DNA from: Micromonospora vinacea
GTDB taxonomy: Bacteria; Actinomycetota; Actinomycetes; Mycobacteriales; Micromonosporaceae
Assembly (NCBI RefSeq): GCF_015751785.1
Contig: NZ_JADOTY010000001.1
Span: forward strand, 2,666,001 to 2,730,000
DNA length: 64,000 nt
Direction: 5' to 3'
Position 1 is the first letter of the stretch. The number at the start of each line of letters is the position of its first letter. The notes beneath the pieces are model-generated. The model saw only the letters and a program-made list of their open reading frames with translations. It was not told the origin of the DNA and made no database searches. The position numbers were made by a program, and so were the translations under genes. Shown here piece by piece: positions 40,434 to 50,128 of this stretch.

Positions 40434-41710
40434 CAGTTCTCCCTCCAGGTGGCGACCCACCAGCGGGTGAGCAGGCCGGCGAGCAGGCCGGTGATCAGCC
40501 CGGCGACGGTGAGCAGGGCGAGCAGCACCCAGCCCCGGCCGAGGTCCGGTCCGTCGGGTGCGGGTGCGGCGGCGACCACGTCGATGGTCAACTCCACCGG
40601 CATGCCCGGGGTCGCCGCGGTGCCGGGCCGCGGGGCGAACGAGTTGCTCACCACCAGGCAGACGGTGGTGGGCTCGACGACCGGCGCGGCGCTCTCCTCG
40701 GTTTCGGCGGCATCCTCGTCGTCGGCGGTGGCCGACCAGCGCAGCCCGGCGGAGAGCACGTCGGTCCGTCCGCTGCCCGCGTCCGCGCCCCGGACGAGTT
40801 CCCGGCCGTCGGCCGCGGTGGCCCGCAGCAGCACCCCGTAGTCCCGGTTGACGGCACGGTCCAGCGCCATGCTCACCGAAGCCCGCAGCTCCTGCCCGGG
40901 ACGGATCGGCACCCGGTAGTAGCGATGCTCGGAGAACGCCTCCCGGTCGGCGTAGACGCCGGGGGTGAGCAGCGGCGCCGAGTCGCACGCGTTCGTGCCG
41001 CCGACAACGGTCGGGGCCCGGGTGTGCGTGTCGCCGGCCCGCTCGACGAGCTGCTTGATCCGGTCGGTCAACTCCTCGGCGCTCTGCGCGGCGGTGTAGG
41101 TCCCGCCGGTGGCGCTGGCGATGCAGAGTAGCTGCCGGCGTACCTTCTCGTCGGGAGCCAGGCCGAGGGTGTCGACGACCAGGCTGGTGCCCTGGGCGGC
41201 CAGTTCCCGGGCCACCTCGCACGGGTCCGGCGGTGCGCAGGTGTCCTCGCCGTCGGTGATCAGCACGATCCGCCGGGTGGTGGCCCCGGTGCCCAGGTCC
41301 TGCGCGGCGGAGCGCAACGCCAGCCCGACCGGGGTGAACCCGGTCGGCCGAAGTGTCGCCACCGCGGCCTTGGCGGCGGTCCGGTCCACCGGGCCGACCG
41401 GCACGATCTGCTGGGTGTCCTGGCAACCGACCTTCTTGTCCTTGCCGCGGTAGGTCGCGCCGAGCACCCGGATGCCGAGTTGTGTCTCCTCGGGCAGCGC
41501 GTCCACTACCTCGTTGAAGGCCTGCTGGGCGACGGCGATCCGGCTGCGTCCGTCGATGTCGGCGGCGCGCATCGACCCGCTGACGTCGAGCACCAGCTCG
41601 ACCCGGGGCGGCTCGGGCGTCGGCTCCTCGTCGGCCTGGGCCGGCCCGGCCAGCGCGGTGGTCGCCAGCAGTCCGAGAAGGACCGCCGTCGATCGTCTGA
41701 AGTTGATCAC
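40433..41710 (-). CDS. Secreted von Willebrand factor A domain protein
   Basis: 425 residues from a GTG at 41710 (a GTG at 41734 would add eight). Signal peptide (RRSTAVLLGLLATTALAGPAQA), VWA domain with the MIDAS pattern DVSGSMRAAD and VLITDGEDT, a Cys pair (CAPPDPC), and a second beta domain; a C-terminal helix (GWVLLALLTVAGLITGLLAGLL) anchors it. Such proteins bind other proteins or metals outside the cell. Encoded with the 39651 protein. Confidence 0.85.
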   Translation of the reverse strand: MINFRRSTAVLLGLLATTALAGPAQADEEPTPEPPRVELVLDVSGSMRAADIDGRSRIAVAQQAFNEVVDALPEETQLGIRVLGATYRGKDKKVGCQDTQQIVPVGPVDRTAAKAAVATLRPTGFTPVGLALRSAAQDLGTGATTRRIVLITDGEDTCAPPDPCEVARELAAQGTSLVVDTLGLAPDEKVRRQLLCIASATGGTYTAAQSAEELTDRIKQLVERAGDTHTRAPTVVGGTNACDSAPLLTPGVYADREAFSEHRYYRVPIRPGQELRASVSMALDRAVNRDYGVLLRATAADGRELVRGADAGSGRTDVLSAGLRWSATADDEDAAETEESAAPVVEPTTVCLVVSNSFAPRPGTAATPGMPVELTIDVVAAAPAPDGPDLGRGWVLLALLTVAGLITGLLAGLLTRWWVATWREN

Positions 41711-41911
41711 GACCCGCAGTGTAGTGAGATCCACTTTGGATGATCGTTTGGGTGGCGAGGCCCGGAACCGACGACACCGGCCGGGTCAGGGGCCACCTCG
41801 GACCGGCCGTGCCCGCGCTCTGGGTCCACGGCAGGTCACCCTCGGTCAACTGTGCGAGGAAAGGTGTCGGCTCGGCCAGCATCCGTCGGAAATCTGACCC
41901 AAGTCGACCCG

Positions 41912-41940
41912 TTGTGCCGGTGGTGCGCGGTGGTTAAGCT
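41912..41940 (+). promoter_or_regulatory. Promoter candidate TTGTGC-17-TAAGCT
   Basis: TTGTGC (41912-41917), a 17-base spacer and TAAGCT (41935-41940). A start about 7 bases on would open exactly at the first hairpin. The -35 matches only the TTG. Confidence 0.35.
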
Positions 41941-41946
41941 CTTCAT

Positions 41947-42043
41947 GCGCGCCCCAATCGCCCGCTTCCCCCGTGGCAGGCGATCGGGGCGCGCGTCTCT
42001 GTCAAGAAGGGCCCGCACGCTTCGGCGTGCGGGCCCTTCTTCC
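41947..42043 (+). ncRNA. Candidate two-hairpin small RNA
   Basis: If transcription begins near 41947, the RNA would be about 97 bases: a 16-bp hairpin (41947-41962 with 41979-41994, one mismatch) and a perfect 17-bp hairpin (42004-42041). No open frame fits, and the region could instead be only tandem terminators for the mannosyltransferase gene, which ends at 42076 on the other strand. Confidence 0.3.
42004..42041. terminator. Strong terminator hairpin
   Basis: AAGAAGGGCCCGCACGC, loop TTCG, GCGTGCGGGCCCTTCTT: a perfect 17-bp stem. Located 34 bases past the minus-strand mannosyltransferase stop (42076), and followed by an A/T-containing TTCTT on the plus strand, so it could act in both directions. 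Confidence 0.88.
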
Positions 42044-42075
42044 GTCGCGCTGTGCGGCGCGTCGCCTGTCGGTGC

Positions 42076-43785
42076 TTATATCCACCGACCGTCGAGCCAC
42101 ATCCGGGACAGCCAGTCCGAGTACGGAATCACCCGGCCGACGAAGATCGGATAGAAGTACGCAAAGCAGGCCGCCACCAGCAGCACGTACGCCCCCGCCG
42201 CGATGCTGCCCACCAGTCGGCGCTCGTAACTCGGGTCACCGGGCACCAGTGGCGCCACCGCACCCACGTCACCCCCGGGGGGCGCGATCAGCGCGCCCAG
42301 CACGTACACCACGGCCAGCACCAGGAACGGCACCGCCGGCGCGGCGTAGAACGAGAACATCGTCCGGCCGTCGAGGGCGAACCAGAACCACGGCAGCAGC
42401 CCGGCGGCCACCGTGAGCAGGATCGCGCCGGCCCGCCAGTCCCGACGGGCCACACCCAGCCAGACCAGGGCAACCAGGGCGGGCAGGAACGACCACCAGA
42501 GCAGCGGGGTGCCGAGCAGCAGGATCTCCGAGGAGCAGGTCGCCGCGCCGCAGACGCCGTTGTTGGCGTAGTGGAACGCCACCGGCCGGCCCAGCAGCAA
42601 CCACTGCCACGGCCACGACTGGTACTTGTGCGCGTCGTCGAGCTGGGCGTGGAAGCCGTACGCCGCGCGATGGTATTCGAAGAGGTTGATCAGCGGACCG
42701 ATCACCGGGCGGTCGCTGAGCGGAGCGCCCGGGTAGGACGACGCGAGCCGGTAGTAACCGTCGTCGGTGAGCAGCCAGCCCGACCAGGTGGCGATGTAGG
42801 TGCCCACCATGAGCACGCCCGCGAGCACCAGCCAGGGCAGTTCGTCGACGAGCGTGTCCCGCCAGGGCCGGCGGACCCCCGCCGAGCGGCGGACGCCGAC
42901 CTCCCAGAAGAGCACCAGCAGCGCGAAGGCCGGCACGAAGTACAGCGCGCTCCACTTCACCGCGCAGGCACAGCCGATCAGCACCCCGGCGGCCAGCCGC
43001 CACCACGGCCAGGTGCGCCAACCGGTCGGCGGCCGGCCGGCCCGGCCCGGCTGGCTCGGGTCGAGCCCGTCGTCCAGAGCCCGCGCCCAGCGCCGACGGC
43101 GGGCGTCCCGATCGAGCACCAGCGCGCCGAACGCGGCCAGCACGAAGAAGAGCAGGAAGATGTCGAGCAGGGCCGCACGGGACAGCACCATGTGGAAGCC
43201 GTCCAGGGCGAGCAGCAGGCCGGCCGCGCAGCCGAGCACCGTCGAGCGGAACATCCGCCGACCGATGCGGACCAGCAGCAGCACCGACAGCGTGCCGATC
43301 ACGGCCGCCGAGAATCGCCAGCCGAACTCCGGCGCGGTGGTCATCAGGTGCCCGGGGACGGAGACCTTGGAATCGGCGTCCTGGTAGCCGAAGGCCCACT
43401 CGCCGATGCCGATCAACCACTTGCCCAGCGGCGGGTGCACCACGTACGACGGGACGTTGTCCTTGTAGTTCCACTCCACGCCACGGGAGATCAGCCCGTA
43501 GGCGTCCTTGGCGTAGTACGTCTCGTCGAAGATCTTGCCCTTGGGGCTGGACAGCCCGACGAAGCGCACGATCGCCGCGATGGCCACCACCACCGCCGTG
43601 GCCAGCCAGGAGAACCGGTCCGCCTGGGTGTCGACGGTGGCGAACCGTCGCCGGACCATGGCGGCCACCCCGCCGCCCTCGGCGTTCGGTGCCGTCGGCT
43701 CCTGGGTGGCACCGGGCTCGCCCGTCACCTGGATCATCTTGTCCGGATCGGCGCTCGGGCTCTGCGCTGTCGACGCACTCGTCAC
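42076..43785 (-). CDS. pmt: Dolichyl-phosphate-mannose-protein mannosyltransferase
   Basis: 569 residues from a GTG at 43785; the GTG-started 890-residue extension to 44745 is an antisense frame over rsmI. About 11 membrane helices. The Asp-Glu of the first loop (KGKIFDETYYAKDAYG) is the family's catalytic acid; HPPLGKWLI and the large C-terminal loop are present. It transfers mannose from a polyprenyl phosphate to Ser/Thr of secreted proteins in the membrane. Substrate proteins could include the secreted ones encoded next to it. Confidence 0.93.
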   Translation of the reverse strand: MTSASTAQSPSADPDKMIQVTGEPGATQEPTAPNAEGGGVAAMVRRRFATVDTQADRFSWLATAVVVAIAAIVRFVGLSSPKGKIFDETYYAKDAYGLISRGVEWNYKDNVPSYVVHPPLGKWLIGIGEWAFGYQDADSKVSVPGHLMTTAPEFGWRFSAAVIGTLSVLLLVRIGRRMFRSTVLGCAAGLLLALDGFHMVLSRAALLDIFLLFFVLAAFGALVLDRDARRRRWARALDDGLDPSQPGRAGRPPTGWRTWPWWRLAAGVLIGCACAVKWSALYFVPAFALLVLFWEVGVRRSAGVRRPWRDTLVDELPWLVLAGVLMVGTYIATWSGWLLTDDGYYRLASSYPGAPLSDRPVIGPLINLFEYHRAAYGFHAQLDDAHKYQSWPWQWLLLGRPVAFHYANNGVCGAATCSSEILLLGTPLLWWSFLPALVALVWLGVARRDWRAGAILLTVAAGLLPWFWFALDGRTMFSFYAAPAVPFLVLAVVYVLGALIAPPGGDVGAVAPLVPGDPSYERRLVGSIAAGAYVLLVAACFAYFYPIFVGRVIPYSDWLSRMWLDGRWI

Positions 43786-43869
43786 CCGGCGATCGTAGGC
43801 TGCCAAGGTGTCCGGTGGCGTCCGTCGTCCCTGATACCGGTATTCCCAGTCAGTGAAGGAGACGAATTC

Positions 43870-44718
43870 GTGGGTGAAATGTCCGAAGTTGGGCGCCTGA
43901 TTCTGCTCGGTGCTCCACTCGGCAACCCCGCCGACGCCTCGGCCCGACTCCGGGAGGTGCTGGTCAGCGCCGACGTGGTCGCCGCCGAGGACACCCGCCG
44001 GCTCACCCGGCTGGCCCGCGACCTCGACCTCACCGTCGGCGGTCGAATCGTCTCCTACTTCGAGGGCAACGAGGAGCGGCGCACCCCCGAACTGGTCGAG
44101 GCCATCCTCGGCGGGTACGTGGTGGCGCTGGTCACCGACGGTGGGATGCCGAGCGTCTCCGACCCCGGCTACCGGCTGGTCCGCGCCACGTTGGATGTCG
44201 GAGCACCGGTCACCGTCGCCCCCGGGCCGAGCGCGGTCACCACCGCGCTGGCCGTCTCCGGGCTGCCCTGCGACCGGTTCTGCTTCGAGGGCTTCCTGCC
44301 CCGTACCCCCGGGGGCCGCCGATCCCGACTGCGCGCGCTCGCCGCCGAGGAGCGCACCCTGGTCTTCTTCGAGGCCCCGCACCGGATCGGTGCGATGCTC
44401 ACCGACCTGGCGGACACGTTCGGGGCGGACCGGCCGGCCGCGGTCTGCCGCGAACTCACAAAGACCTACGAGGAGGTGCTCCGCCGCCCCCTCGGCGAGC
44501 TGGCCCGGTGGGCCAGCGAGGGAGACCCGCGCGGAGAGATCACAGTGGTGGTGGCCGGAGCGCCGGTGACCGCCGCCGAACGCCCCGACGACGACACCCT
44601 GCGCGCCGCCGTCGCCGAGCGGGAGGCCGCCGGCCGGTCCCGCCGGGACGCCATCACCGACGTCGCCACCGAGTACGCGTTGCGCCGCCGGGACGTCTAC
44701 ACGATCGTGCACAGCTGA
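43870..44718 (+). CDS. rsmI: 16S rRNA 2'-O-methyltransferase RsmI
   Basis: 282 residues from GTG 43870; GAAGGAG is eight bases upstream, an in-frame ATG follows at 43879. Tetrapyrrole-methylase fold: LILLGAPLGNPADASARLREVL, AAEDTRRLTRLA, VALVTDGGMPSVSDPGYRLV and FEGFLPRTPGGRR. It methylates the ribose of C1402 of 16S rRNA. Divergent from pmt. Confidence 0.93.
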   Translation: MGEMSEVGRLILLGAPLGNPADASARLREVLVSADVVAAEDTRRLTRLARDLDLTVGGRIVSYFEGNEERRTPELVEAILGGYVVALVTDGGMPSVSDPGYRLVRATLDVGAPVTVAPGPSAVTTALAVSGLPCDRFCFEGFLPRTPGGRRSRLRALAAEERTLVFFEAPHRIGAMLTDLADTFGADRPAAVCRELTKTYEEVLRRPLGELARWASEGDPRGEITVVVAGAPVTAAERPDDDTLRAAVAEREAAGRSRRDAITDVATEYALRRRDVYTIVHS

Positions 44719-44749
44719 CCGCTGTGGTCGGGGCCGCCTGACCACGGGG

Positions 44750-45808
44750 TCACCACGCGGCGGCCAGGAAGCCGAAGGTGATCAGCATGGGGCCGGCGAT
44801 GGCGGCGGCCACCGCCCAGCGGCGGTGCCGGCGGCCGGGCAGCCGGGACGACCCGGTCCACCGGACGATGCCGGCGGTGCAGCCCAGCACCACCAGCAGA
44901 CCGGGCAGCCACAGCAGGTGCCGGCCCACGCCGACGTCCGCGTACGCGGTGCCGCTGTCCGGGCCGGTCATCCGCGCCGGCAGCGGGGTACCGGCCGCGC
45001 TCTCCTCGACGGGCACGCCGCTGACCCGGACACCATGGGCGATGAACCGCCCGTCGTCGGCCGTGAAGATCCCCCGGCACCGCTGGGTGAGCCCGCCACC
45101 GGAGCAGTCGTCGATCACCACAGTGCCCGTCCGGGCATGCCCGACCGCGAGCCAGAACGGGCCGGCGCTGACCCAGGCGAAGAAGGCCGCGGCCAGGCTC
45201 AGCCCCACCAGCGCGGCGAGCCCGGGCAGCGGATCCGGCGGTGGGGGTGTGCGGCTGGGTGTCCGGCGCCACGCCAGCCGGAAGCCGCGAAACCGCGCTG
45301 GTGCCGGGTCCTTGCGGACCGGGGTGCCGTCCCAGTGCACCTGCTCGATCGGTGCCCAGAAAGCGCCGTCGTCGTCCGCCGGGTCGCCGTCGGGCCGGTG
45401 GTCGCGCTGCCGGCGGCCCTGCTGCCGGACCGGCACCCGACGCGGCACCGCGTCCACCGGCGCGCCGGTGGTCGGTTCCACCTCGACGGACTCCCCGCCG
45501 CCCGGCACCGCGCCGGCCGGCCGGCCCGACGAGCCGGGCCGGACCGGGCTGGGCACGGGTGCCGCGGGGGTCGGACGGGTCGGGGTGGGCGACGGCGCCG
45601 CCGGTGCGGGGCGGGCCGGTGCGGCGGATCTTCCCGCCGGGGTGGGCCGCTGCGCACCCGGGGCGGCGTTGGGCACCAGCCGGGGCTGCGGCGCGACCCC
45701 GGCGACCCGGGGCGCGGCGTGCTCCGGCCCCGGGTCGCCGCCGACCGCCGGCCCGGTGGGACGGTCCTCGTGGTCCCGCGCCGCTCCTCTGCCCGTCACG
45801 ACGTTCAT
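44750..45808 (-). CDS. Membrane protein with long disordered N-terminal region
   Basis: 352 residues from ATG 45808, without a clear ribosome-binding site. Residues 1-190 are Pro/Ala/Arg-rich and disordered; a helix (LAALVGLSLAAAFFAWVSAG) leads to an outer domain with two Cys (VVIDDCSGGGLTQRCRGIF), then two more helices near the end. No family recognised. Divergent from metG. Confidence 0.7.
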   Translation of the reverse strand: MNVVTGRGAARDHEDRPTGPAVGGDPGPEHAAPRVAGVAPQPRLVPNAAPGAQRPTPAGRSAAPARPAPAAPSPTPTRPTPAAPVPSPVRPGSSGRPAGAVPGGGESVEVEPTTGAPVDAVPRRVPVRQQGRRQRDHRPDGDPADDDGAFWAPIEQVHWDGTPVRKDPAPARFRGFRLAWRRTPSRTPPPPDPLPGLAALVGLSLAAAFFAWVSAGPFWLAVGHARTGTVVIDDCSGGGLTQRCRGIFTADDGRFIAHGVRVSGVPVEESAAGTPLPARMTGPDSGTAYADVGVGRHLLWLPGLLVVLGCTAGIVRWTGSSRLPGRRHRRWAVAAAIAGPMLITFGFLAAAW

Positions 45809-45957
45809 TGCACACCGCCCCAGGAGGTGAAACGGGCAGCTGAGCCGCGTGTCGGCGACAAATCGGACCAACGGGCGAGGTGGTCGGACCGGTCCGCCGG
45901 TCGGGCACCCCCCATTGGTTCGCGAACGCCCCGGACCTGTCACTAGGCTCACTGCTC

Positions 45958-47760
45958 ATGAGTCACGTTCTCGCGGCAGTGGCCTGGCCGTACGCCAACG
46001 GCCCCCGCCACATCGGCCACGTCTCCGGTTTCGGCGTTCCCTCCGACGTCTTCGCCCGGTACATGCGGATGGCCGGCCACGACGTGCTCATGGTCTCCGG
46101 CACCGACGAGCACGGCACCCCGATCCAGGTGCAGGCCGACGCCGACGGGGTGACCCCGCGCGAGCTGGCCGACCGGTACAACAGGGTGATCGTCGAGGAC
46201 CTGCACGGCCTCGGTCTCTCCTACGACCTGTTCACCCGCACCACCACCCGCAACCACTACGCGGTGGTGCAGGAGTTGTTCGAGGGGATGTACCGCAACG
46301 GCTACATCGTGCCGAAGACCACAATGGGCGCGATCTCCCCGTCCACCGGGCGTACCCTGCCCGACCGCTACATCGAGGGCACCTGCCCGATCTGCGGGTA
46401 CGACAGCGCCCGCGGTGACCAGTGCGACAACTGCGGCAACCAGCTCGACCCGATCGACCTGATCAACCCGAAGTCGCGGATCAACGGGGAGACTCCGAAG
46501 TTCGTCGAGACCGAGCACTTCTTCCTGGACCTGCCGGCCCTGGCCGACGTGCTGCGGCAGTGGCTGGACACCCGCGAGGGGTGGCGGCCCAACGTGCTGC
46601 GGTTCTCCCGCAACCTGCTCGACGACCTCCAGCCCCGGGCGATCACCCGTGACCTGGAGTGGGGCGTACCGATCCCGCTCGACGGCTGGCGCGACCGGTC
46701 GGACAAGCGGATCTACGTGTGGTTCGACGCCGTCATCGGTTACCTGTCCGCGTCGATCGAGTGGGCCCGCCGCTCCGGCGACCCCGACGCGTGGCGGAAG
46801 TGGTGGTCCACCGACGGTGCCGGTAAGGACTCCCAGTCCTACTACTTCATGGGCAAGGACAACATCGTCTTCCACTCGGTGATCTGGCCGGCGCTGCTCT
46901 CCGGATACTCCGGCGAGGGCTCCCGCGACGGTGAGCCGGGCGAGCTGGGTCGGCTCAACCTGCCCACCGAGGTGGTCTCCAGCGAGTACCTGACCATGGA
47001 GGGGCGCAAGTTCTCCTCGTCCCGCAAGGTGGTCATCTACGTCCGCGACTTCCTGGAGCGCTACGACGCCGACGCGCTGCGCTACTTCATCGCCGCCGCC
47101 GGCCCGGAGAGCAACGACACCGACTTCACCTGGGCCGAGTTCCTCCGCCGCAACAACGACGAGTTGGTCGCCGGCTGGGGCAACCTGGTCAACCGGTCCG
47201 TCTCGATGGCCGCGAAGAACTTCGGGGCGATCCCGCCGGTCGACCCGGCCGGGCTCACCGAGGCCGACGAGGCGTTGCTCGCCGTCGCCCGGGCCGGGTT
47301 CACCACCGTCGGCGACCTGATCGGCCGGCACCGGCAGAAGCAGGCGATCGGTGAGGCCATGAAGGTGGTCGCCGAGGCCAACAGGTACCTCTCCGAGCAG
47401 GCGCCCTGGAAGCTCAAGGACGAGGCGGACAAGCCCCGGATGGGCACCATCCTGCACGTCGCCCTCCAGGTGATCAGCGACGCCAACACGCTGCTCACCC
47501 CGTTCCTGCCGCACTCCGCGCAGCAGGTGCACGAGCTGCTCGGGGGCACCGGCGTACACGCGCCGATGCCGGTGATCGAGCAGGTCGACGACCTGGACGG
47601 CGGCCCGGCGTACCCGGTGCTCACCGGGGACTACACCGTCGGCGCGCGCTGGGAGTCGGTGTCCATCGAGGCAGGCCGCCCGCTGGCCGTGCCGAAGCCG
47701 GTTTTCCGCAAGCTCGACCCGTCGATCGTCGACGAGGAGCTGGCCCGGCTGGCCGACTGA
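45958..47760 (+). CDS. metG: Methionyl-tRNA synthetase
   Basis: 600 residues from ATG 45958. HIGH motif [13 protein letters not shown], a CPICGY...CDNCG zinc knuckle near residue 145-160, [17 protein letters not shown] tRNA segment, and the KMSKS-like KFSSSRK. It is class I type, and attaches Met to initiator and elongator tRNA. The ATG has no ribosome-binding site and CTAGGC sits about 13 bases upstream, so the transcript may be leaderless. Confidence 0.96.
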   Translation: MSHVLAAVAWPYANGPRHIGHVSGFGVPSDVFARYMRMAGHDVLMVSGTDEHGTPIQVQADADGVTPRELADRYNRVIVEDLHGLGLSYDLFTRTTTRNHYAVVQELFEGMYRNGYIVPKTTMGAISPSTGRTLPDRYIEGTCPICGYDSARGDQCDNCGNQLDPIDLINPKSRINGETPKFVETEHFFLDLPALADVLRQWLDTREGWRPNVLRFSRNLLDDLQPRAITRDLEWGVPIPLDGWRDRSDKRIYVWFDAVIGYLSASIEWARRSGDPDAWRKWWSTDGAGKDSQSYYFMGKDNIVFHSVIWPALLSGYSGEGSRDGEPGELGRLNLPTEVVSSEYLTMEGRKFSSSRKVVIYVRDFLERYDADALRYFIAAAGPESNDTDFTWAEFLRRNNDELVAGWGNLVNRSVSMAAKNFGAIPPVDPAGLTEADEALLAVARAGFTTVGDLIGRHRQKQAIGEAMKVVAEANRYLSEQAPWKLKDEADKPRMGTILHVALQVISDANTLLTPFLPHSAQQVHELLGGTGVHAPMPVIEQVDDLDGGPAYPVLTGDYTVGARWESVSIEAGRPLAVPKPVFRKLDPSIVDEELARLAD

Positions 47761-47768
47761 ACGTACGA

Positions 47769-47800
47769 CGCGCGGCGGCGGGAAGCCCTGCCGCCGCGCG
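47769..47800. terminator. Bidirectional terminator hairpin
   Basis: CGCGCGGCGGC (47769-47779) and GCCGCCGCGCG (47790-47800), a perfect 11-bp stem between convergent genes ending at 47760 and 47804. Confidence 0.75.
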
Positions 47801-47803
47801 CCG

Positions 47804-49051
47804 TCACATCGCGTACCGGGTGTCCATCACCTGGTCGTCGGTCACCTCGGCGCCCGGCGCCCACGCCTCGTAGACGCCACGTTCCTGACACTGCGCGCCG
47901 GTGGTGACCACGGTGTCCGGGTTCGGGTAGCGCAGGCGCACCCGCAGCCAGCCGGCCTCCTCCCGCAGCACCAGGCACAGCACCCCCCGCCACGCGGCGA
48001 ACCGGACCCGGCGGGCCACCGCCTCCACCGGGTAACGGGCCGCCCTGGTCATCGCCAGCACCCGGAACCCGCCGGGTAGGTCGGCGACCGCCTCGTACTC
48101 GCTGTCGCCGTACATGCCGACCAACTGCGTGGAGCGGGGCGCGTCGGCGTTCGGCACGTACTCCTGATCCGGGGAGAGGCCCGGCACCGCGGCCAGCAGG
48201 TGCCGCCACTGCGGGCCCACCATCCGCAGCCACCCGCGCTGCTCGGCCTGGTAGGTGTACAGCACCACCTCCACCCCCTCCGCCGGGTAGGCGATGAGGG
48301 CGGCGTTCGCCGGCATCGGCAGGTCGGCGAAGTCCCGGGTGATGAACTCCGGGATCAGCTGACCGTTGCTGGGCACGAAGCCGGTGCCGAGCACCGGGGC
48401 GCCGAGCCGGTCCCGGGAGGGCAGCGCGGTCAGACCCCGGTGCGCCGGGCCCACCGGCACGTCGTAGTCGCCCGGGTCGGACGCCCGCCAGCGCAGCGCG
48501 TACGCCACGTCCGGGCCGTCCCGGCCAGCGTCGCCGTCGGTACGCAGCACCGTCGTCGCCGCCGGCGTACGCAGGTGCGCCACGTCGTGCTCGCGGTAGC
48601 AGAAGCCGTGTGGCAGCCAACCCCGTAGGTAGCCGGCGACCTGCTGGGCCGAGAGCACCTTCATCATCCGGGTGCCCCGCCGGACCACAGCCGACGCGCG
48701 CGCCATCGCCAGCGTCGGGTCGCCCGCCGCCGCCGGCTGTTGGCTGAGCTGGTGCAGGTACGCCCAACCCCGCTCGCGATGGGCGGGCATCAGCAGCGGC
48801 GTCTCCGGCTCGTCGACCGGCTCCGTCGCCCCGTGCACCGCGGTCACCTCGGTGACGTGCACGAAACGGCGCCACGGCAGGGCGCTGCCCGGGCGGGGTG
48901 CCCACTCGAAGCCGGCCACCTCGTCGGCGCTGAACAACTCGTACGCGGCGCCCCGGGCGATCTCCTCGGCCGGATACACGCCGCCTCCGAACGCCACGTG
49001 CAGGCCGGTCCGTTCGCCGGCGGTGCCATCGGCCCGGGGGGTGACGCTCAT
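47804..49051 (-). CDS. Hypothetical protein, 415 aa
   Basis: No signal peptide or membrane segment. The sequence is mixed alpha/beta with many Trp/Tyr/His (FCYREHDVAHL; RGWLRMVGPQW; GVYEAWAPGAE). I cannot name a family. Length and codon use are those of a real gene; ATG 49051 has GAGGG upstream. It lies between metG and tatD, and is divergent from tatD. Confidence 0.8.
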   Translation of the reverse strand: MSVTPRADGTAGERTGLHVAFGGGVYPAEEIARGAAYELFSADEVAGFEWAPRPGSALPWRRFVHVTEVTAVHGATEPVDEPETPLLMPAHRERGWAYLHQLSQQPAAAGDPTLAMARASAVVRRGTRMMKVLSAQQVAGYLRGWLPHGFCYREHDVAHLRTPAATTVLRTDGDAGRDGPDVAYALRWRASDPGDYDVPVGPAHRGLTALPSRDRLGAPVLGTGFVPSNGQLIPEFITRDFADLPMPANAALIAYPAEGVEVVLYTYQAEQRGWLRMVGPQWRHLLAAVPGLSPDQEYVPNADAPRSTQLVGMYGDSEYEAVADLPGGFRVLAMTRAARYPVEAVARRVRFAAWRGVLCLVLREEAGWLRVRLRYPNPDTVVTTGAQCQERGVYEAWAPGAEVTDDQVMDTRYAM

Positions 49052-49194
49052 GCCGTCATGTCCCTCTGTTCGATGAGATGGGGTTTGCAACCTGTCGCGT
49101 CCGCTCGGTGGTGACCGTAGAGTCGCGCGGCGTAGTCGGGGTGAACGTCGGGTGGCGGGCAGATGGACAGGCCCGGTGTGTGATGCTGTCGCTG

Positions 49195-50082
49195 ATGAGC
49201 GAGCCCACTGAATCCCGCCGCGAGCGTGCCGCCCGGCGGGCCGGAGAGTTTCCGCCCGCCCCCGAGTCGCTGCCCCGGGCGGTGCTGGACAGCCACACCC
49301 ACCTGGACATCACTGTCAGCGAGGCCGGCGTGCCCGGCGGCGGCCCGGCCGACGACCCGGTGGCCGTGGCCATCGCGCTGGCCACGAAGGTCGGCGTGGA
49401 CCGACTGGTCCAGGTGGGCGTGGACGTCGCCTCCTCCCGGTGGGGCGCGGACACCGCCGACCGGTACCCCGCCGTGCTGGCCACCGTGGCCCTGCACCCC
49501 AACGAGGCGCCCCGGCTGAGCGACCTCGACGAGGCGTTGCGGGAGATCGAGTCACTCGCCGCCCGCGACCGCGTCCGGGGGATCGGCGAGACCGGTATGG
49601 ACTTCTTCCGGACCGGCGACGAGGGACGTGCCGCGCAGGAGCAGAGCTTCCGGGCGCACATCGCCATCGCCAAGCGGTACGGCAAGACGCTTGTCATCCA
49701 CGACCGCGACGCGCACGCCGACGTGCTGCGGATCCTCGACGACGAGGGCGCCCCCGACCGGGTGGTGCTGCACTGCTTCTCCGGTGACGCCGACTTCGCC
49801 CGCGAGTGCGTCCGCCGCGGCTATCTGCTGAGCTTCGCCGGCACCGTAACCTTCGGCAGCGCGACGGCGCTGCGCGAGGCCGCCGCGCTCACCCCGGTGG
49901 ACCAGATGCTGGTGGAGACCGACGCCCCGTACCTCACCCCGATGCCGTACCGCGGCCGGCCCAACGCGTCGTACCTGATCCCGCTCACCGTCCGCGCGCT
50001 CGCCGCGACCACCGGCAGCGACCTGGACGAGCTGTGCGCGGCCATCTCCGCCACCGGCGACCGGGCCTTCGGCCCGTGGTGA
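49195..50082 (+). CDS. tatD: TatD-family metal-dependent hydrolase
   Basis: 295 residues from ATG 49195 (ATG 49183 would add four). SHTHLDI near the start, [30 protein letters not shown] and ETDAPYL: the metal-binding pattern of TatD DNases. It may remove damaged DNA ends; role in protein export is not supported. Confidence 0.93.
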   Translation: MSEPTESRRERAARRAGEFPPAPESLPRAVLDSHTHLDITVSEAGVPGGGPADDPVAVAIALATKVGVDRLVQVGVDVASSRWGADTADRYPAVLATVALHPNEAPRLSDLDEALREIESLAARDRVRGIGETGMDFFRTGDEGRAAQEQSFRAHIAIAKRYGKTLVIHDRDAHADVLRILDDEGAPDRVVLHCFSGDADFARECVRRGYLLSFAGTVTFGSATALREAAALTPVDQMLVETDAPYLTPMPYRGRPNASYLIPLTVRALAATTGSDLDELCAAISATGDRAFGPW

Positions 50083-50128
50083 GCCCGGCCCGACGGTCGG
50101 CACCGACCCCGTCGTTACGCTGCCAGCC

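Larger units (their letters stand above)
41711..42075. other. 365-base gap with promoter, hairpins and terminator
   Basis: No protein gene. Contains TTGTGC-17-TAAGCT on the plus strand (41912-41940) and two long hairpins (41947-41994 and 42004-42041). See the small-RNA candidate. Confidence 0.65.

Noticed and set aside
42052..44745. Very long open frames (over 880 codons) on both strands across pmt and rsmI
   Set aside because: They only extend the true genes into antisense of the neighbour; the extension has no family motifs and no ribosome-binding sites. High GC gives such frames readily.
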